From the NCBI RefSeq assembly GCF_014652095.1, contig NZ_BMYD01000001.1, positions 1-37,057 of the forward strand: a stretch of 37,057 nt of DNA. The letters run 5' to 3'. This document shows positions 6,802-15,689 of the stretch, one piece after another (the first letter of the stretch is position 1; every line of letters begins with the position of its first letter). The notes under the pieces were generated by a model, which was given only the letters and a program-made list of their open reading frames with translations, ran no database searches and was not told the origin of the DNA. The position numbers and the translations under genes were made by a program. The stretch is from Cognatilysobacter bugurensis (GTDB taxonomy: Bacteria > Pseudomonadota > Gammaproteobacteria > Xanthomonadales > Xanthomonadaceae).

Positions 6802-8967
6802 ATGCGTTATTCGGTGTTGGCCGTCGCCCTCGCGTTGGCCGGTGTGTGCGTGTCCGAAGCCCGGGCCGTCGAAGGCATGTGGGTGCCGCAGCAGCTCCCT
6901 GAAATTGCGGGCCCGCTGAAGAAGGCCGGTCTGGCGCTCGATCCCAAGCAGCTCGCCGACCTCACCGGCGACCCGATGGGCGCGGTGGTCTCGCTCGGCG
7001 GCTGCACCGCGAGCTTCGTCTCGCCGCAGGGTCTGGTCGTCACCAACCACCACTGCGCCCACGGCGCGATCCAGCTCAACTCGACGCCCGAGAAGAACCT
7101 GCTCGACACCGGCTTCAACGCGCCGAAGCCCGGCGACGAGCTCTCCGCCGGTCCGAATGCGCGCATCTACGTGCTCGACTCGATCCAAGACGTGACCAAG
7201 CAGGTGCGCGCCACGCTCGACGCCGCGCCCGACGCGCTCGGCCGCACGAAGGCGTTCGAAGCACTCGAAAAGAAGCTCGTGGCCGATTGCGAAGCCGACG
7301 CCGGCTTCCGCTGCCGCCTCTACAGCTTCGCGGGCGGCAATACCTACCGCCTGTTCCGCAATCTCGAGATCAAGGACGTGCGCCTCGTTTATGCGCCGCC
7401 GGGCAGCGTGGGCAACTACGGCGGAGACGTCGACAACTGGATGTGGCCGCGCCACACCGGCGATTTCGCGTTCTACCGTGCCTACGTCGGCAAGGACGGA
7501 AAGCCGGCCGCGTATTCGACCGACAACGTGCCGTTCAAGCCCAAGCGCCACCTCAAGCTCGCCAAGAGCGACCTTGATGCCGGCGATTTCGTGATGGTCG
7601 CCGGTTACCCGGGCTCGACGAGCCGATACGCACTCGCGAGCGACTTCGACGCAACCGCCGGGTGGACGTACCCCACGGTCGGCCAGCACTACAAGAACCT
7701 CGTTGCGATGGTCGAGGCCGCCGGAAAGAAAAACCCTGACATCGCAGTCAAGTACGCGAGTTCGATGGCGAGCTGGAGCAACGTGCTCAAGAACTACGAC
7801 GGCCAGCTCGAAGGCTTCAAGCGCATCAACGCGGCCGAGACCAAGCGCAAGGACGAGGAGGCCGTACTCGCGTGGCTTCGCACGCAAGGTGCGAAGGGCA
7901 AGCCCGCGCTCGCCGCGCATGAGCGCCTGGTGCAGCTTGGCGAGGAATCGCGCGCCACACGCGAGCGTGACCTCGTGTTCAACCAGCTGCGCAACCTCGG
8001 CGTGATCGGCGCGGCGTCGCAGCTCTACCGCCTGTCGGTTGAGCGCGAGAAGCCCGATACGCAGCGCGAGCAGGGCTACCAGCAGCGTGACATGCCGTCG
8101 TTCGAGGGCGGCCTCAAGCAGATGGAGCGTCGCTACCACCCCGAGATGGACCGCCAGCTGCAGGCGTATTGGCTGCGCGAATACGCGAAGCTGCCGAAGG
8201 GCCAGCGCGTGCCTGCGTTGGACAAATGGCTGGGCGGCACCGATGAGAAGTCCATCAAGCGCGCGCTCGATCGACTCGCCAAGACCGACCTCGGCAAGGC
8301 GGACAAGCGCATGGCGCTGCTCAACGCCGATCGCAAGTCGTTCGAGTCGAGCAAGGATCCTGCCGTGCAGCTCGCCGTCGCGCTGATGCCGACCGCACTG
8401 CGCCTCGAGGAAGAGGCGAAGACGCGCAGCGGTGACGCACTCGTCGCGCGCCCGGTCTACCTGCAGGCGGTCGCCGATTACAAGAAGACCCGCGGTCAGT
8501 CGGTGTATCCCGATGCGAACTCGTCGCTGCGCATCACCTTCGGCAACGTGACCGGCTATACGAAGACCGACGGCAGCCGCCAGCCCGCGTTCACGACGCT
8601 CGAGCAGGTCGCCGCGAAGGCCACCGGCGAAGAGCCGTTCGATGCGCCGCAGGCGCTGCTCGATGCGGTGAAGGCGAAGAAGTACGGCGGCCTCGTAGAT
8701 CCGGAGCTCGGCACGGTGCCGGTGAACTTCCTGTCCGACCTCGACATCACGGGCGGCAACTCCGGCTCGCCCGTGCTCGATTCGAAGGGCAAGCTCGTCG
8801 GACTCGCGTTCGACGGCAACTGGGAGTCGGTGAGCAGCAACTGGGTGTTCGACCCGGAGATGACCCGCATGATCTCCGTCGATCAGCGCTACATGCGTTG
8901 GATCATGCAGGAGGTTTACCCGGCGCCGCAGCTGCTCGCCGAGATGGGCGTGGCCGAGAAGAAATGA
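6802..8967 (+). CDS. S46 family dipeptidyl-peptidase, DPP7 type
   Basis: 721 aa, almost exactly the length of the structurally known Pseudoxanthomonas DAP BII. Exported serine exopeptidase removing dipeptides. The start at 6802 has the strong ribosome site AGGAGAG and a signal peptide ending SEARA. Triad: His83 in TNHHC, Asp221 in HTGDF, Ser654 in GGNSGSPV; all sit three residues below the DAP BII numbers I remember (86, 224, 657), supporting the assignment. Gly672 at the S1-determining position (18 after Ser) fits DPP7-like preference for hydrophobic P1 residues. Cys72 and Cys85 flank the catalytic His and probably form a disulfide. The C-terminus ends MGVAEKK. Followed by a terminator; it may be co-expressed with the upstream paralogue or from its own start site (TAGACT about 30 bases upstream). 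Confidence 0.95.
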   Translation: MRYSVLAVALALAGVCVSEARAVEGMWVPQQLPEIAGPLKKAGLALDPKQLADLTGDPMGAVVSLGGCTASFVSPQGLVVTNHHCAHGAIQLNSTPEKNLLDTGFNAPKPGDELSAGPNARIYVLDSIQDVTKQVRATLDAAPDALGRTKAFEALEKKLVADCEADAGFRCRLYSFAGGNTYRLFRNLEIKDVRLVYAPPGSVGNYGGDVDNWMWPRHTGDFAFYRAYVGKDGKPAAYSTDNVPFKPKRHLKLAKSDLDAGDFVMVAGYPGSTSRYALASDFDATAGWTYPTVGQHYKNLVAMVEAAGKKNPDIAVKYASSMASWSNVLKNYDGQLEGFKRINAAETKRKDEEAVLAWLRTQGAKGKPALAAHERLVQLGEESRATRERDLVFNQLRNLGVIGAASQLYRLSVEREKPDTQREQGYQQRDMPSFEGGLKQMERRYHPEMDRQLQAYWLREYAKLPKGQRVPALDKWLGGTDEKSIKRALDRLAKTDLGKADKRMALLNADRKSFESSKDPAVQLAVALMPTALRLEEEAKTRSGDALVARPVYLQAVADYKKTRGQSVYPDANSSLRITFGNVTGYTKTDGSRQPAFTTLEQVAAKATGEEPFDAPQALLDAVKAKKYGGLVDPELGTVPVNFLSDLDITGGNSGSPVLDSKGKLVGLAFDGNWESVSSNWVFDPEMTRMISVDQRYMRWIMQEVYPAPQLLAEMGVAEKK

Positions 8968-8989
8968 TCGCGCAGCATGCGTAATGCGG

Positions 8990-9016
8990 AACCGCCGGCC
9001 TCGCGCCGGCGTTTTC
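8990..9016 (+). terminator. Rho-independent terminator after the S46 pair
   Basis: Stem CGCCGGC (8993-8999) with GCCGGCG (9005-9011), loop CTCGC, then GTTTTCGTTT. The loop sequence is the same as in the terminator at 145-174. Confidence 0.85.
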
Positions 9017-9119
9017 GTTTATGGCGCGGACGCGACGCGGCTGCGTGGCGGCGACGGACACAGGGCCTGCGGAGCGGCTCGTTATGATGCGGCGACGCCC
9101 ACTTCGAGGATCGACCGCC

Positions 9120-9761
9120 ATGCGCTTATTGCTCGCCCGCCACGGTGAAACCGCGTGGAACGCCGAAGGCCGCTACCAGGGCCAGGAGGACATCCCGTTG
9201 TCACCGGTCGGCCTCGGTCAGGCGCAGTCCCTTGGCGGTCGCCTGCGCGAGGTGCGGATCACGCGCGCGGTCGCATCGCCATTGAGCCGTGCGCGCCAGA
9301 CCGCCGAACTCGCCCTCGGCGAGCGGGACCTGCCGCTCACGCTCGATCCGGGCCTCATGGAAATCGCGCACGGCACGTGGGAAGGCCTGCTCGCCAGTGA
9401 GATCCGTGAGCGTGACCCGGAGCTGCTCCGGACGTGGCGCGAGGCGCCGCACGAAGTGCTGATGCCCGAGGGTGAATCGCTGCAGCACGTACTGGATCGC
9501 GCCTGGTCCGCGCTCGAGCGCGCCTGCGACGGCCTCGGTGACGACGACACGCTGCTCGTCGTCGCACACGATGCGGTCAACCGCGTCCTGCTATGTCGCA
9601 TCCTCGGCATTCCACTCGCGCGGCTCTGGGGCTTCCGCCAGGCGCCGACCACGCTCAACCTGCTCGAAGGCCCGCATGTGTCGCAGCTAGAGGTCGTGCG
9701 GCTCAACGACTGCACGCACCACACGGCGCTGTTCGGCGAGGCCGTGCATCGCGCGCTGTAG
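9120..9761 (+). CDS. Histidine phosphatase family protein (phosphoglycerate-mutase-like)
   Basis: 213 aa. The branch-1 histidine phosphatase fold transfers phosphate through an N-terminal His. Seen: LLLARHGETAWN with the RHGE nucleophile motif at residues 7-10, the Arg of SRARQTAELAL, the general acid-base Glu in IAHGTWEG, and the second catalytic His in VVAHDAVNRVLL. The ATG at 9120 has GAGGA at a good distance; an in-frame ATG at 9021 would add residues before the conserved beta strand. Such proteins include cofactor-dependent mutases, GpmB-like phosphatases and alpha-ribazole phosphatases, and sequence alone does not decide the substrate. In Escherichia coli accD stands before folC; here this gene occupies that place, 119 bases before folC. 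Confidence 0.9.
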   Translation: MRLLLARHGETAWNAEGRYQGQEDIPLSPVGLGQAQSLGGRLREVRITRAVASPLSRARQTAELALGERDLPLTLDPGLMEIAHGTWEGLLASEIRERDPELLRTWREAPHEVLMPEGESLQHVLDRAWSALERACDGLGDDDTLLVVAHDAVNRVLLCRILGIPLARLWGFRQAPTTLNLLEGPHVSQLEVVRLNDCTHHTALFGEAVHRAL

Positions 9762-9847
9762 TCACGCGCCCGCGTTCGCTGCTGAACCGTTAGCGCGGAA
9801 CGGGCAGGGAGCCGCGCGCGACGTCGATGTACACGGTCGCGCTGGCC

Positions 9848-9853
9848 GATAAT
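9848..9853 (+). promoter_or_regulatory. Candidate -10 element upstream of folC
   Basis: GATAAT, one mismatch from TATAAT, lies 27 bases before the folC ATG. No good -35 box is present at 17 bases (CGATGT). Suggests folC can be transcribed independently of the phosphatase gene. Confidence 0.3.
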
Positions 9854-9880
9854 GCGCGCCCGCTCGAGTCCTGCACGCCC

Positions 9881-11143
9881 ATGCCCCGTACGCTGACCGA
9901 CTGGCTCGAGTACATCGAACGCCAGCATCCGAAATCGATTGAGCTCGGCCTGGAGCGCATCCGCGCCGTCGCCGGGCGGCTTGGCCTGGGTCGGCCGGCG
10001 GCGCGGGTCATCACTATCGGCGGCACGAACGGCAAGGGCTCGACCGTCGCGTTCGTCGAGTCGATCGCGCGCGAGGCCGGGCTGCGTGTCGGCGCGTACA
10101 CGTCGCCGCACCTGCTCGCCTACAACGAGCGCGTACGCATCGACGCGCGCGACGTCGACGATGCCGCGCTGTTCGACGCGTTCGAAGCGGTCGAGGCCGC
10201 GCGCGGGGACACGCCGCTGACGTATTTCGAATACGGCACGCTCGCCGCGCTGCTCATTTTCGAGCGGTCCGAGCTCGACCTGGTCGTACTCGAAGTAGGC
10301 CTCGGCGGCCGGCTCGACGCGACAAACCTCGTGGACGCCGATGCCGCGATCGTCACCACGGTCGACATTGACCACCAGGACTGGCTCGGTCCCGATCGGG
10401 AATCGATCGGGCGCGAGAAGGCGGGCATCGCCCGCGCCTGGAAGCCGCTCATCCTCGGCGACGACGACCCGCCGTCGAGCGTGCTGGGTCACGCCTACGC
10501 GATCGGCGCGTCCGCGCTGCGCATCGGCTGTGACTTCTTCGTCGAACCGCATGAGAGCGGCTGGCGCTGGCGCGAGGTCGGCTGCGAGCTCGAACTGCCG
10601 CAACCGCAGCTCGCCGCGCCCGCGCAGCTGCGCAATGCCGCCGTCGCGATCGCCGCGCTGCGGTCGCTCGATTTCGACATCGAGCCTGCGGCATTCGCAC
10701 GCGGCGTGGCGAATGCGCGTATCGCCGGCCGCCTGCAGCGCTTCGAATGCGACGGAGTCGAGGTGATCGTCGACGTTGCCCACAACCCGCAGGCCGCGCG
10801 CGAACTTGCAGCCTGGCTCGAGCAATCCCCGCCGCGCGGCGCGGTGCATGCGGTGTTCGCGGCGCTTGCCGACAAGGACGCACGCGGCATCGTCGAGGCG
10901 CTTGCGTCGCAGGTCGCGCACTGGCACTTAGCGGGGCTCGCCCCGCATGGGCCGCGCGCAACCGACGCCTACGCACTCGCAGCGCGGCTCGATGGCACGG
11001 CGGCGTCCACGGCGCCCCGGCATGCGGACGTGGCCGTCGCGCTCGACGCGGCGCTTGCCACGGCCGCGCCATCCGACCGCGTGCTCGTGTTCGGTTCGTT
11101 CCACACCGTCGCCGACGCGCTGCGCCGTCTGGGCGCCGGCTGA
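9881..11143 (+). CDS. folC: Bifunctional folylpolyglutamate synthase / dihydrofolate synthase
   Basis: 420 aa, normal for FolC. ATP-dependent Mur-ligase-type enzyme that joins L-glutamate to dihydropteroate and lengthens the polyglutamate tail of folates in the cytoplasm. The P-loop GTNGKGST is at residues 48-55, preceded by the SIELGLERI helix typical of the family. Further marks are the TSPHLLAYNERVRID stretch (folate-binding and omega loop region), YFEYGTLAAL, and VGLGGRLDATN. The C-terminal domain carries VDVAHNPQAARELA. I use the ATG at 9881, which gives the standard MPRTLTDWL start; an in-frame ATG at 9827 would add 18 residues of no homology. The following genes (SPOR, cvpA, purF) keep the order known in Escherichia coli, without accD. 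Confidence 0.96.
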   Translation: MPRTLTDWLEYIERQHPKSIELGLERIRAVAGRLGLGRPAARVITIGGTNGKGSTVAFVESIAREAGLRVGAYTSPHLLAYNERVRIDARDVDDAALFDAFEAVEAARGDTPLTYFEYGTLAALLIFERSELDLVVLEVGLGGRLDATNLVDADAAIVTTVDIDHQDWLGPDRESIGREKAGIARAWKPLILGDDDPPSSVLGHAYAIGASALRIGCDFFVEPHESGWRWREVGCELELPQPQLAAPAQLRNAAVAIAALRSLDFDIEPAAFARGVANARIAGRLQRFECDGVEVIVDVAHNPQAARELAAWLEQSPPRGAVHAVFAALADKDARGIVEALASQVAHWHLAGLAPHGPRATDAYALAARLDGTAASTAPRHADVAVALDAALATAAPSDRVLVFGSFHTVADALRRLGAG

Positions 11144-11184
11144 ACCGGGACGCCGCGCGTTCGGGGCGCGTGCGAGCCGAGCGT

Positions 11185-11190
11185 ATAATT
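11185..11190 (+). promoter_or_regulatory. Consensus -10 box before the SPOR gene
   Basis: A perfect TATAAT in the 82-base gap between folC and the SPOR gene, 35 bases before the ATG. No recognisable -35 box. Likely an internal promoter driving the SPOR-cvpA pair and perhaps purF. Confidence 0.45.
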
Positions 11191-11225
11191 CGCCGGCTCC
11201 CGCTCCGGTCGCGTCGCGAGGTCCG

Positions 11226-12269
11226 ATGGAAACCGCACTCAAACAGCGCCTCGTCGGCGCGTTGGTCCTCGTGGCGCTCGCGGTGATTTTTCTGCCGATG
11301 CTCGTGAAGGGGCCTGCGCCCGCGAGCGGCGTCGACGACGTCTCGCTGGAAGCGCCGGACGTGCCCGAAGACGGTTTCGAGACACGTGTGCTTCCGCTCG
11401 ATGCACCGGTTGCGGACGGTCGCGCTGCTCTGCCCGAAGCGGCGACGCTTGCAACCGCTCCTGCGGCTACGCCCGCCCCGGCCCCGGCGAGCGGCGCGAT
11501 GATGCCGGCCGCCACGGCAGGCGGCGAGTATGCAGTGACGTTCGGCAGCTACGCGACGCAGCCCGATGCGGCGCGCGTCGTCGCGGCGTTGCAGGCTTCG
11601 CAGCTGCCGGGCTATCAGGAGCCTTACACGAACGCCGCCGGACGCACGCTTCATCGCGTGCGCGTGGGTCCGTTCGTGACGCAGGCCGAGGCGGAAGCTG
11701 CGCGGCTGCGCGCGGCGAGTGTGCGTGACGACGTCGGCTCGAAGGTCATCGCGCTCGACGCGGGCGCGACGGCGACATCCGCCGCCACAGCATCCAAGGC
11801 GCCCGCTTCGACCACGGCGCCTCTCGCGTCCGCACCGGTGTCGACGCCGACCCCGCTGCCGGCCTCGCCGACCCCGAAGACTGAACCGCTTGCTTCTACG
11901 GACGCTCGCAAGGCGCCGCCGCTGAGCGACGCGCAGGTCAAGGCTAAGACCGCGGCGGCCGAGCCTAAGCCGGCACCGCCGGTTGGTCAGGCCGCGGAGC
12001 CAAAGCCCGACAACTCACCGTCCGGCGCGAGCGGCGTCGGTTTCGCGGTGCAGCTCGGCGCGTTCGGCAACGCCGAAGAAGCCGCGCGACTGCGCGACCG
12101 CGCGCGCGCGGCCGGGTTCAGCGCGTTCGTCGAGCAGGTGCGCACTGACAAGGGCACGCTCAATCGCGTACGCATCGGGCCTGTCGCCGATCGCGGCGAC
12201 GCCGATCGCATGCGCGCGCAGGCCGCGTCGCAGCTCGGCGTCAGCGGCCTCGTGCGTCCGCATCCCTGA
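11226..12269 (+). CDS. Cell-division SPOR protein with two SPOR domains (DedD-like)
   Basis: 347 aa. The N-terminus is a short cytoplasmic segment and one membrane helix (residues about 9-27, VGALVLVALAVIFLPMLV), followed by a long Ala/Pro/Thr linker in the periplasm. SPOR domains bind glycan strands lacking stem peptides at the septum. The first lies at about residues 101-175 (YAVTFGSYATQPDAARVVAA ... LHRVRVGPF), the second at about 273-345 (FAVQLGAFGNAEEAARLRD ... LNRVRIGPV). Position before cvpA and purF matches Escherichia coli dedD, which has only one SPOR domain. The start at 11226 places the membrane helix correctly; the frame is open further upstream inside folC but without homology. 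Two domains could increase septal affinity. The symbol is withheld because orthology rests on synteny. Confidence 0.9.
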   Translation: METALKQRLVGALVLVALAVIFLPMLVKGPAPASGVDDVSLEAPDVPEDGFETRVLPLDAPVADGRAALPEAATLATAPAATPAPAPASGAMMPAATAGGEYAVTFGSYATQPDAARVVAALQASQLPGYQEPYTNAAGRTLHRVRVGPFVTQAEAEAARLRAASVRDDVGSKVIALDAGATATSAATASKAPASTTAPLASAPVSTPTPLPASPTPKTEPLASTDARKAPPLSDAQVKAKTAAAEPKPAPPVGQAAEPKPDNSPSGASGVGFAVQLGAFGNAEEAARLRDRARAAGFSAFVEQVRTDKGTLNRVRIGPVADRGDADRMRAQAASQLGVSGLVRPHP

Positions 12270-12274
12270 CGTCC

Positions 12275-12820
12275 ATGGCCGCGACCGACTGGGTCCTCGT
12301 AGGTATCGTCGCGGTCTCGGCCGTGTTCGGGCTCATGCGCGGCTTCGTCGGGGTGGTCGTATCGCTCGTCGCGTGGGTGCTGTCGGCGTGGGCCGCGCTG
12401 AATTTCGGCGGTGATGTTTCGATGTGGCTCGCGGGCCATGCGGAGCCGGGCACCACGCAGGTGCTCGGCGGCTACGCCCTGTGTTTCCTCGGCGTGCTGT
12501 TGCTCGTCGGTCTGGTGGGCTGGCTCGTGCGCTGGGCGATGAAGTCCGCCGGGCTCGGTGGCATAGACCGCGTGCTCGGCTTCGCGCTCGGCGTCGTGCG
12601 CGGTGGCTTCGTGGCCTGCGCGCTGGTGCTTCTGTTTGGTCTGACCGCCATGCCGCAAGAGCCGGAGTGGCAGGCGTCGCCGGTGGTGCCGGTGCTCGTG
12701 CCGGGCGCGCGCGTGTTGCGCGCGTGGCTCCCGGAGTGGGTGGCCGAACAGGTCGACTTCGGCGCGTTCGATCGCGGCCCCGCGGCTGCGATCGCCGCGC
12801 CGGCATTGACGGACGCATGA
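12275..12820 (+). CDS. cvpA: CvpA family inner membrane protein
   Basis: 181 aa. About four membrane helices: residues 5-25 (WVLVGIVAVSAVFGLMRGFV), 26-47, 66-86 and 105-125. The opening with D-W...GLMRGFVGVVVSL is the CvpA signature; CvpA was named for colicin V production and later linked to envelope stress tolerance, but its molecular activity is unsettled. It begins 5 bases after the SPOR gene stop, so the two are translationally coupled, and it stands upstream of purF as in Escherichia coli. The C-terminal half is Ala/Pro-rich and probably soluble. Confidence 0.93.
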   Translation: MAATDWVLVGIVAVSAVFGLMRGFVGVVVSLVAWVLSAWAALNFGGDVSMWLAGHAEPGTTQVLGGYALCFLGVLLLVGLVGWLVRWAMKSAGLGGIDRVLGFALGVVRGGFVACALVLLFGLTAMPQEPEWQASPVVPVLVPGARVLRAWLPEWVAEQVDFGAFDRGPAAAIAAPALTDA

Positions 12821-12921
12821 GCCGCATTCCGCGCTGCGCTGCGCAGTGTTTCTGCTTCCCCGATTCCTGAGTTTCGTTCGGTTTCTCCGCTCCCTCTTTC
12901 GGCATTCCAGGCAGGTGTTCC

Positions 12922-14400
12922 ATGTGCGGCATTCTCGGCATCGTCGGCAACACGGATGTAGCGGCGCAGCTCTACGACGGACTGACCGTGCTCCAGCACC
13001 GCGGGCAGGATGCCGCCGGCATCGCGACCGCAGACGGCCACCGCGTGCGCATGCACAAGGGCAACGGCCTGGCGAGCGAAGTGTTCGACGAAACCGCGAT
13101 GCAGTTGCTGGAGGGCCGCTACGGCGTCGCGCACTGCCGTTATCCGACGGCCGGCAGCGCGGGCTGCGATGAAGCGCAGCCGTTCTATGTGAACTCGCCG
13201 TACGGCATTGCGCTCTCGCACAACGGCAATCTGATCAACACCGAGGCGCTGCGTCGCGAGGTGTTCGAACAGGACCGACGCAACATCAACACCGATTCGG
13301 ATTCGGAAGTGCTGCTCAACGTGTTCGCGCATGAGCTGGACACGCAGCGCGCGCTCACGCCGGAAGCCGCGTTCAAGGCGATCGAGGGCGTGCACCGCCG
13401 CTGCAAGGGGGGCTACACGGCGGTCGCCGCCGTGCTCGGCCTCGGACTGGTCGCGTTCCGCGACCCGAACGGCATCCGTCCGCTCGTGCTCGGCAAGCGC
13501 ACGACGCCGGACGCGAACGACGAGTACTGCGTGGCATCGGAATCCGTCGCGCTCGACCTGCTCGGCTTCGAGCGCATGCGCGACGTCATCCCGGGCGAGG
13601 GCATCGTGATCACCGCCGACGGGCAGCTGCACACGCGGCAGTGCATCGAGCAGCAGGCCTTCGCGCCGTGCATCTTCGAGTACGTGTACTTCGCGCGGCC
13701 CGACTCGATGATGGACGACATCTCGGTGCACAAGGCGCGCATGCGCATGGGCCAGAAGCTCGGCGAGAAGATCCTGCGCCTGCGTCCCGACCACGACATC
13801 GACACCGTCATCCCGATCCCCGACACCTCCCGCGACGCCGCGCTCGAAATCGCGAACGTGCTGGGCGTGAAGTACCGCGAGGGCTTCATCAAGAACCGCT
13901 ACGTCGGCCGCACGTTCATCATGCCGGGGCAGGGCGAGCGCGTGAAATCGGTGCGCCGCAAGCTCAACCCGATTCCGTTGGAGTTCCGCAACCGCGTCGT
14001 GCTGCTGGTCGACGATTCGATCGTGCGCGGCACCACGTCGAAGCAGATCGTGCAGATGGCGCGCGAAGCCGGGGCCCGCAAGGTGTATCTCGCATCGGCG
14101 GCGCCGCCGGTGCGACACCCGAACATCTACGGCATCGACATGCCCTCGGCCGAAGAGCTCGTCGCGCACGGCCGCACCGACGAGCAGGTGCAGGATTTCC
14201 TGGGCTGCGACTGGCTGATCTACCAGGACCTGACGGACCTCGTCGAGGCCGTGTCCGGCCCGAAGAACCGGATCGAGAACTTCGACTCGTCCTGTTTCAA
14301 CGGCGAGTACGTGACCGGCATCGACGCAGACTACTTCGATCGCATCAGCCAGCTGCGGTCCGATGAAGCGAAGAAGAAGAAGCTCAAGGTGGCGTCATGA
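12922..14400 (+). CDS. purF: Amidophosphoribosyltransferase
   Basis: 492 aa. First committed step of purine synthesis: PRPP and glutamine give 5-phosphoribosylamine. Start MCGILGIVG exposes Cys2, the N-terminal glutamine-amidotransferase nucleophile, after Met removal, so the start codon is certain. Further marks: [30 protein letters not shown] in the glutaminase domain, and the PRPP loop [15 protein letters not shown] in the C-terminal phosphoribosyltransferase domain. The 101-base leader is rich in pyrimidines and shows no PurR box I recognise. The stop overlaps the rraB start (ATGA), which suggests translational coupling to an RNase E inhibitor. Confidence 0.98.
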   Translation: MCGILGIVGNTDVAAQLYDGLTVLQHRGQDAAGIATADGHRVRMHKGNGLASEVFDETAMQLLEGRYGVAHCRYPTAGSAGCDEAQPFYVNSPYGIALSHNGNLINTEALRREVFEQDRRNINTDSDSEVLLNVFAHELDTQRALTPEAAFKAIEGVHRRCKGGYTAVAAVLGLGLVAFRDPNGIRPLVLGKRTTPDANDEYCVASESVALDLLGFERMRDVIPGEGIVITADGQLHTRQCIEQQAFAPCIFEYVYFARPDSMMDDISVHKARMRMGQKLGEKILRLRPDHDIDTVIPIPDTSRDAALEIANVLGVKYREGFIKNRYVGRTFIMPGQGERVKSVRRKLNPIPLEFRNRVVLLVDDSIVRGTTSKQIVQMAREAGARKVYLASAAPPVRHPNIYGIDMPSAEELVAHGRTDEQVQDFLGCDWLIYQDLTDLVEAVSGPKNRIENFDSSCFNGEYVTGIDADYFDRISQLRSDEAKKKKLKVAS

Positions 14401-14750
14401 AATCCCTGCAACGCGCGATGCTGCCCGACGACGAGAACGGCGAGGTGCTGCGCGCCATGCTCGACGATGGCGACGATCTCACTGCCGAGCGCGAGATCGA
14501 GTTCTACCTCGTGTTCGCGGAAGCCGAGCAGGCTCGTGCGTTCGCCGCCCAGGCGGCCGAACTGCCGGACGTGCAGGTTGAGGAGCCCGAGGTCGACGAG
14601 GAGGGCATCTGGCAGGTCGCCGTGGTGCGCCGCATGGCGGCCTCGCACGCGGGCATCACCGGCCTCGAGCACCTGCTGGCGACGCTCGCCAAGGAGCACG
14701 CGGGGCACCCGGATGGCTGGAGCTGCGACCCGGCCGACGCCGCGGAGTAG
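14397..14750 (+). CDS. RraB-family ribonuclease E inhibitor
   Basis: 117 aa, acidic. RraB in Escherichia coli binds the C-terminal half of RNase E and changes which transcripts it cuts. The ferredoxin-like fold is suggested by the alternation around [19 protein letters not shown] and [10 protein letters not shown], followed by the family's closing GWSCDP, matching RraB's DGWGC-type end. The start overlaps the purF stop (ATGA), and the next gene begins 2 bases after its stop, so all three are coupled. Family assignment is from remembered motif pattern; confidence in the domain is good, in the regulatory role moderate. Other RraB members include uncharacterised proteins. Confidence 0.82.
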   Translation: MKSLQRAMLPDDENGEVLRAMLDDGDDLTAEREIEFYLVFAEAEQARAFAAQAAELPDVQVEEPEVDEEGIWQVAVVRRMAASHAGITGLEHLLATLAKEHAGHPDGWSCDPADAAE

Positions 14751-14752
14751 CC

Positions 14753-15580
14753 GTGCCCGATTGCCTGCACGAGGCCGCGCGGCGCTGCCTGCGCGCTGCT
14801 TCGCCTGAGGCCAAGCTCGAAGCGACGTTTGCCGCAGCTGAGGCGTTCGCACGGTCCACGCTCGCGCCAAACCCGGATGCGCCTGCGCCTGAGCGGATCC
14901 GCATGCCGGGTCGTCCGGAACGGCCAAAGCTCGTGCATCCTCGCGAGCTGCCGCGCCGGGGCTTCGGCAGCGTGGACGGACGGGCCGCGTTCGTACACGC
15001 GATCGCGCACATCGAATTCAACGCGATCGACCTCGCCTGGGATGCGGTGTACCGCTTCCGCGGCCTGCCCGATGCGTTCTACGCCGACTGGGTGTCCGTC
15101 GCCCACGACGAGGCGCGGCACTTCCACATGCTGCAGCTGCGACTGCGGGAGCTCGGTCGCGAGTACGGCGATTTCGATGCGCACAACGGCCTGTGGGAAA
15201 TGGCCGAAAAAACCGCGCATGACGGCCTCGCGCGGATGGCCCTCGTGCCGCGGGTGCTCGAGGCGCGCGGGCTCGACGTCACGCCCGGCATGATCGTGAA
15301 GCTGCGCGCGTTGGGTGACGACGCAACGGCGGACATACTCGAGGTCATCCTGCGCGAGGAAGTCGCACACGTCGCGGCAGGCTCGCGCTGGTACCGCTGG
15401 CACTGCGAGCGCGCGGGCATCGACGCTGCTCCGCGGTTTCGCGAGCTGCTGGCCGAGTACGCACGCGCCGTGCTCCACGGCCCCTTCAACCTCGAGGCGC
15501 GGAGCGCCGCGGGCTTCGACGACGAGGAACTGGCGCAGCTTCAGGCCCTGGTCGAGATCGACGGCGGCGCGCGACGCTAG
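14753..15580 (+). CDS. DUF455 ferritin-like protein
   Basis: 275 aa. Four-helix-bundle protein with metal ligands typical of di-iron carboxylates: AHIEFNAIDLAWDA (Glu, with His nearby), VSVAHDEARHFHMLQL (E-x-x-H) and LREEVAHVAAGSRW (a second E-x-x-H). The family is annotated as DUF455 and is distantly related to the tRNA hydroxylase MiaE; its substrate is not known. The start is the GTG at 14753, two bases after the rraB stop; no ATG gives a better N-terminus, and the helix DCLHEAARRCLRAAS is retained. Being third in the purF-rraB unit, it may relate to RNA metabolism, but that is inference. A tRNA hydroxylase-like role remains possible. Confidence 0.88.
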   Translation: MPDCLHEAARRCLRAASPEAKLEATFAAAEAFARSTLAPNPDAPAPERIRMPGRPERPKLVHPRELPRRGFGSVDGRAAFVHAIAHIEFNAIDLAWDAVYRFRGLPDAFYADWVSVAHDEARHFHMLQLRLRELGREYGDFDAHNGLWEMAEKTAHDGLARMALVPRVLEARGLDVTPGMIVKLRALGDDATADILEVILREEVAHVAAGSRWYRWHCERAGIDAAPRFRELLAEYARAVLHGPFNLEARSAAGFDDEELAQLQALVEIDGGARR

Positions 15581-15689
15581 GCCTCACGCGCGACCGCGCT
15601 CGCGCCAGCCGTCACGTCATGGTGCGCACGCCTGCCTAGCATCGACGCGTCGTCAGTAAGGCCGGCCGTCAATGCACGGGACACAGCCG

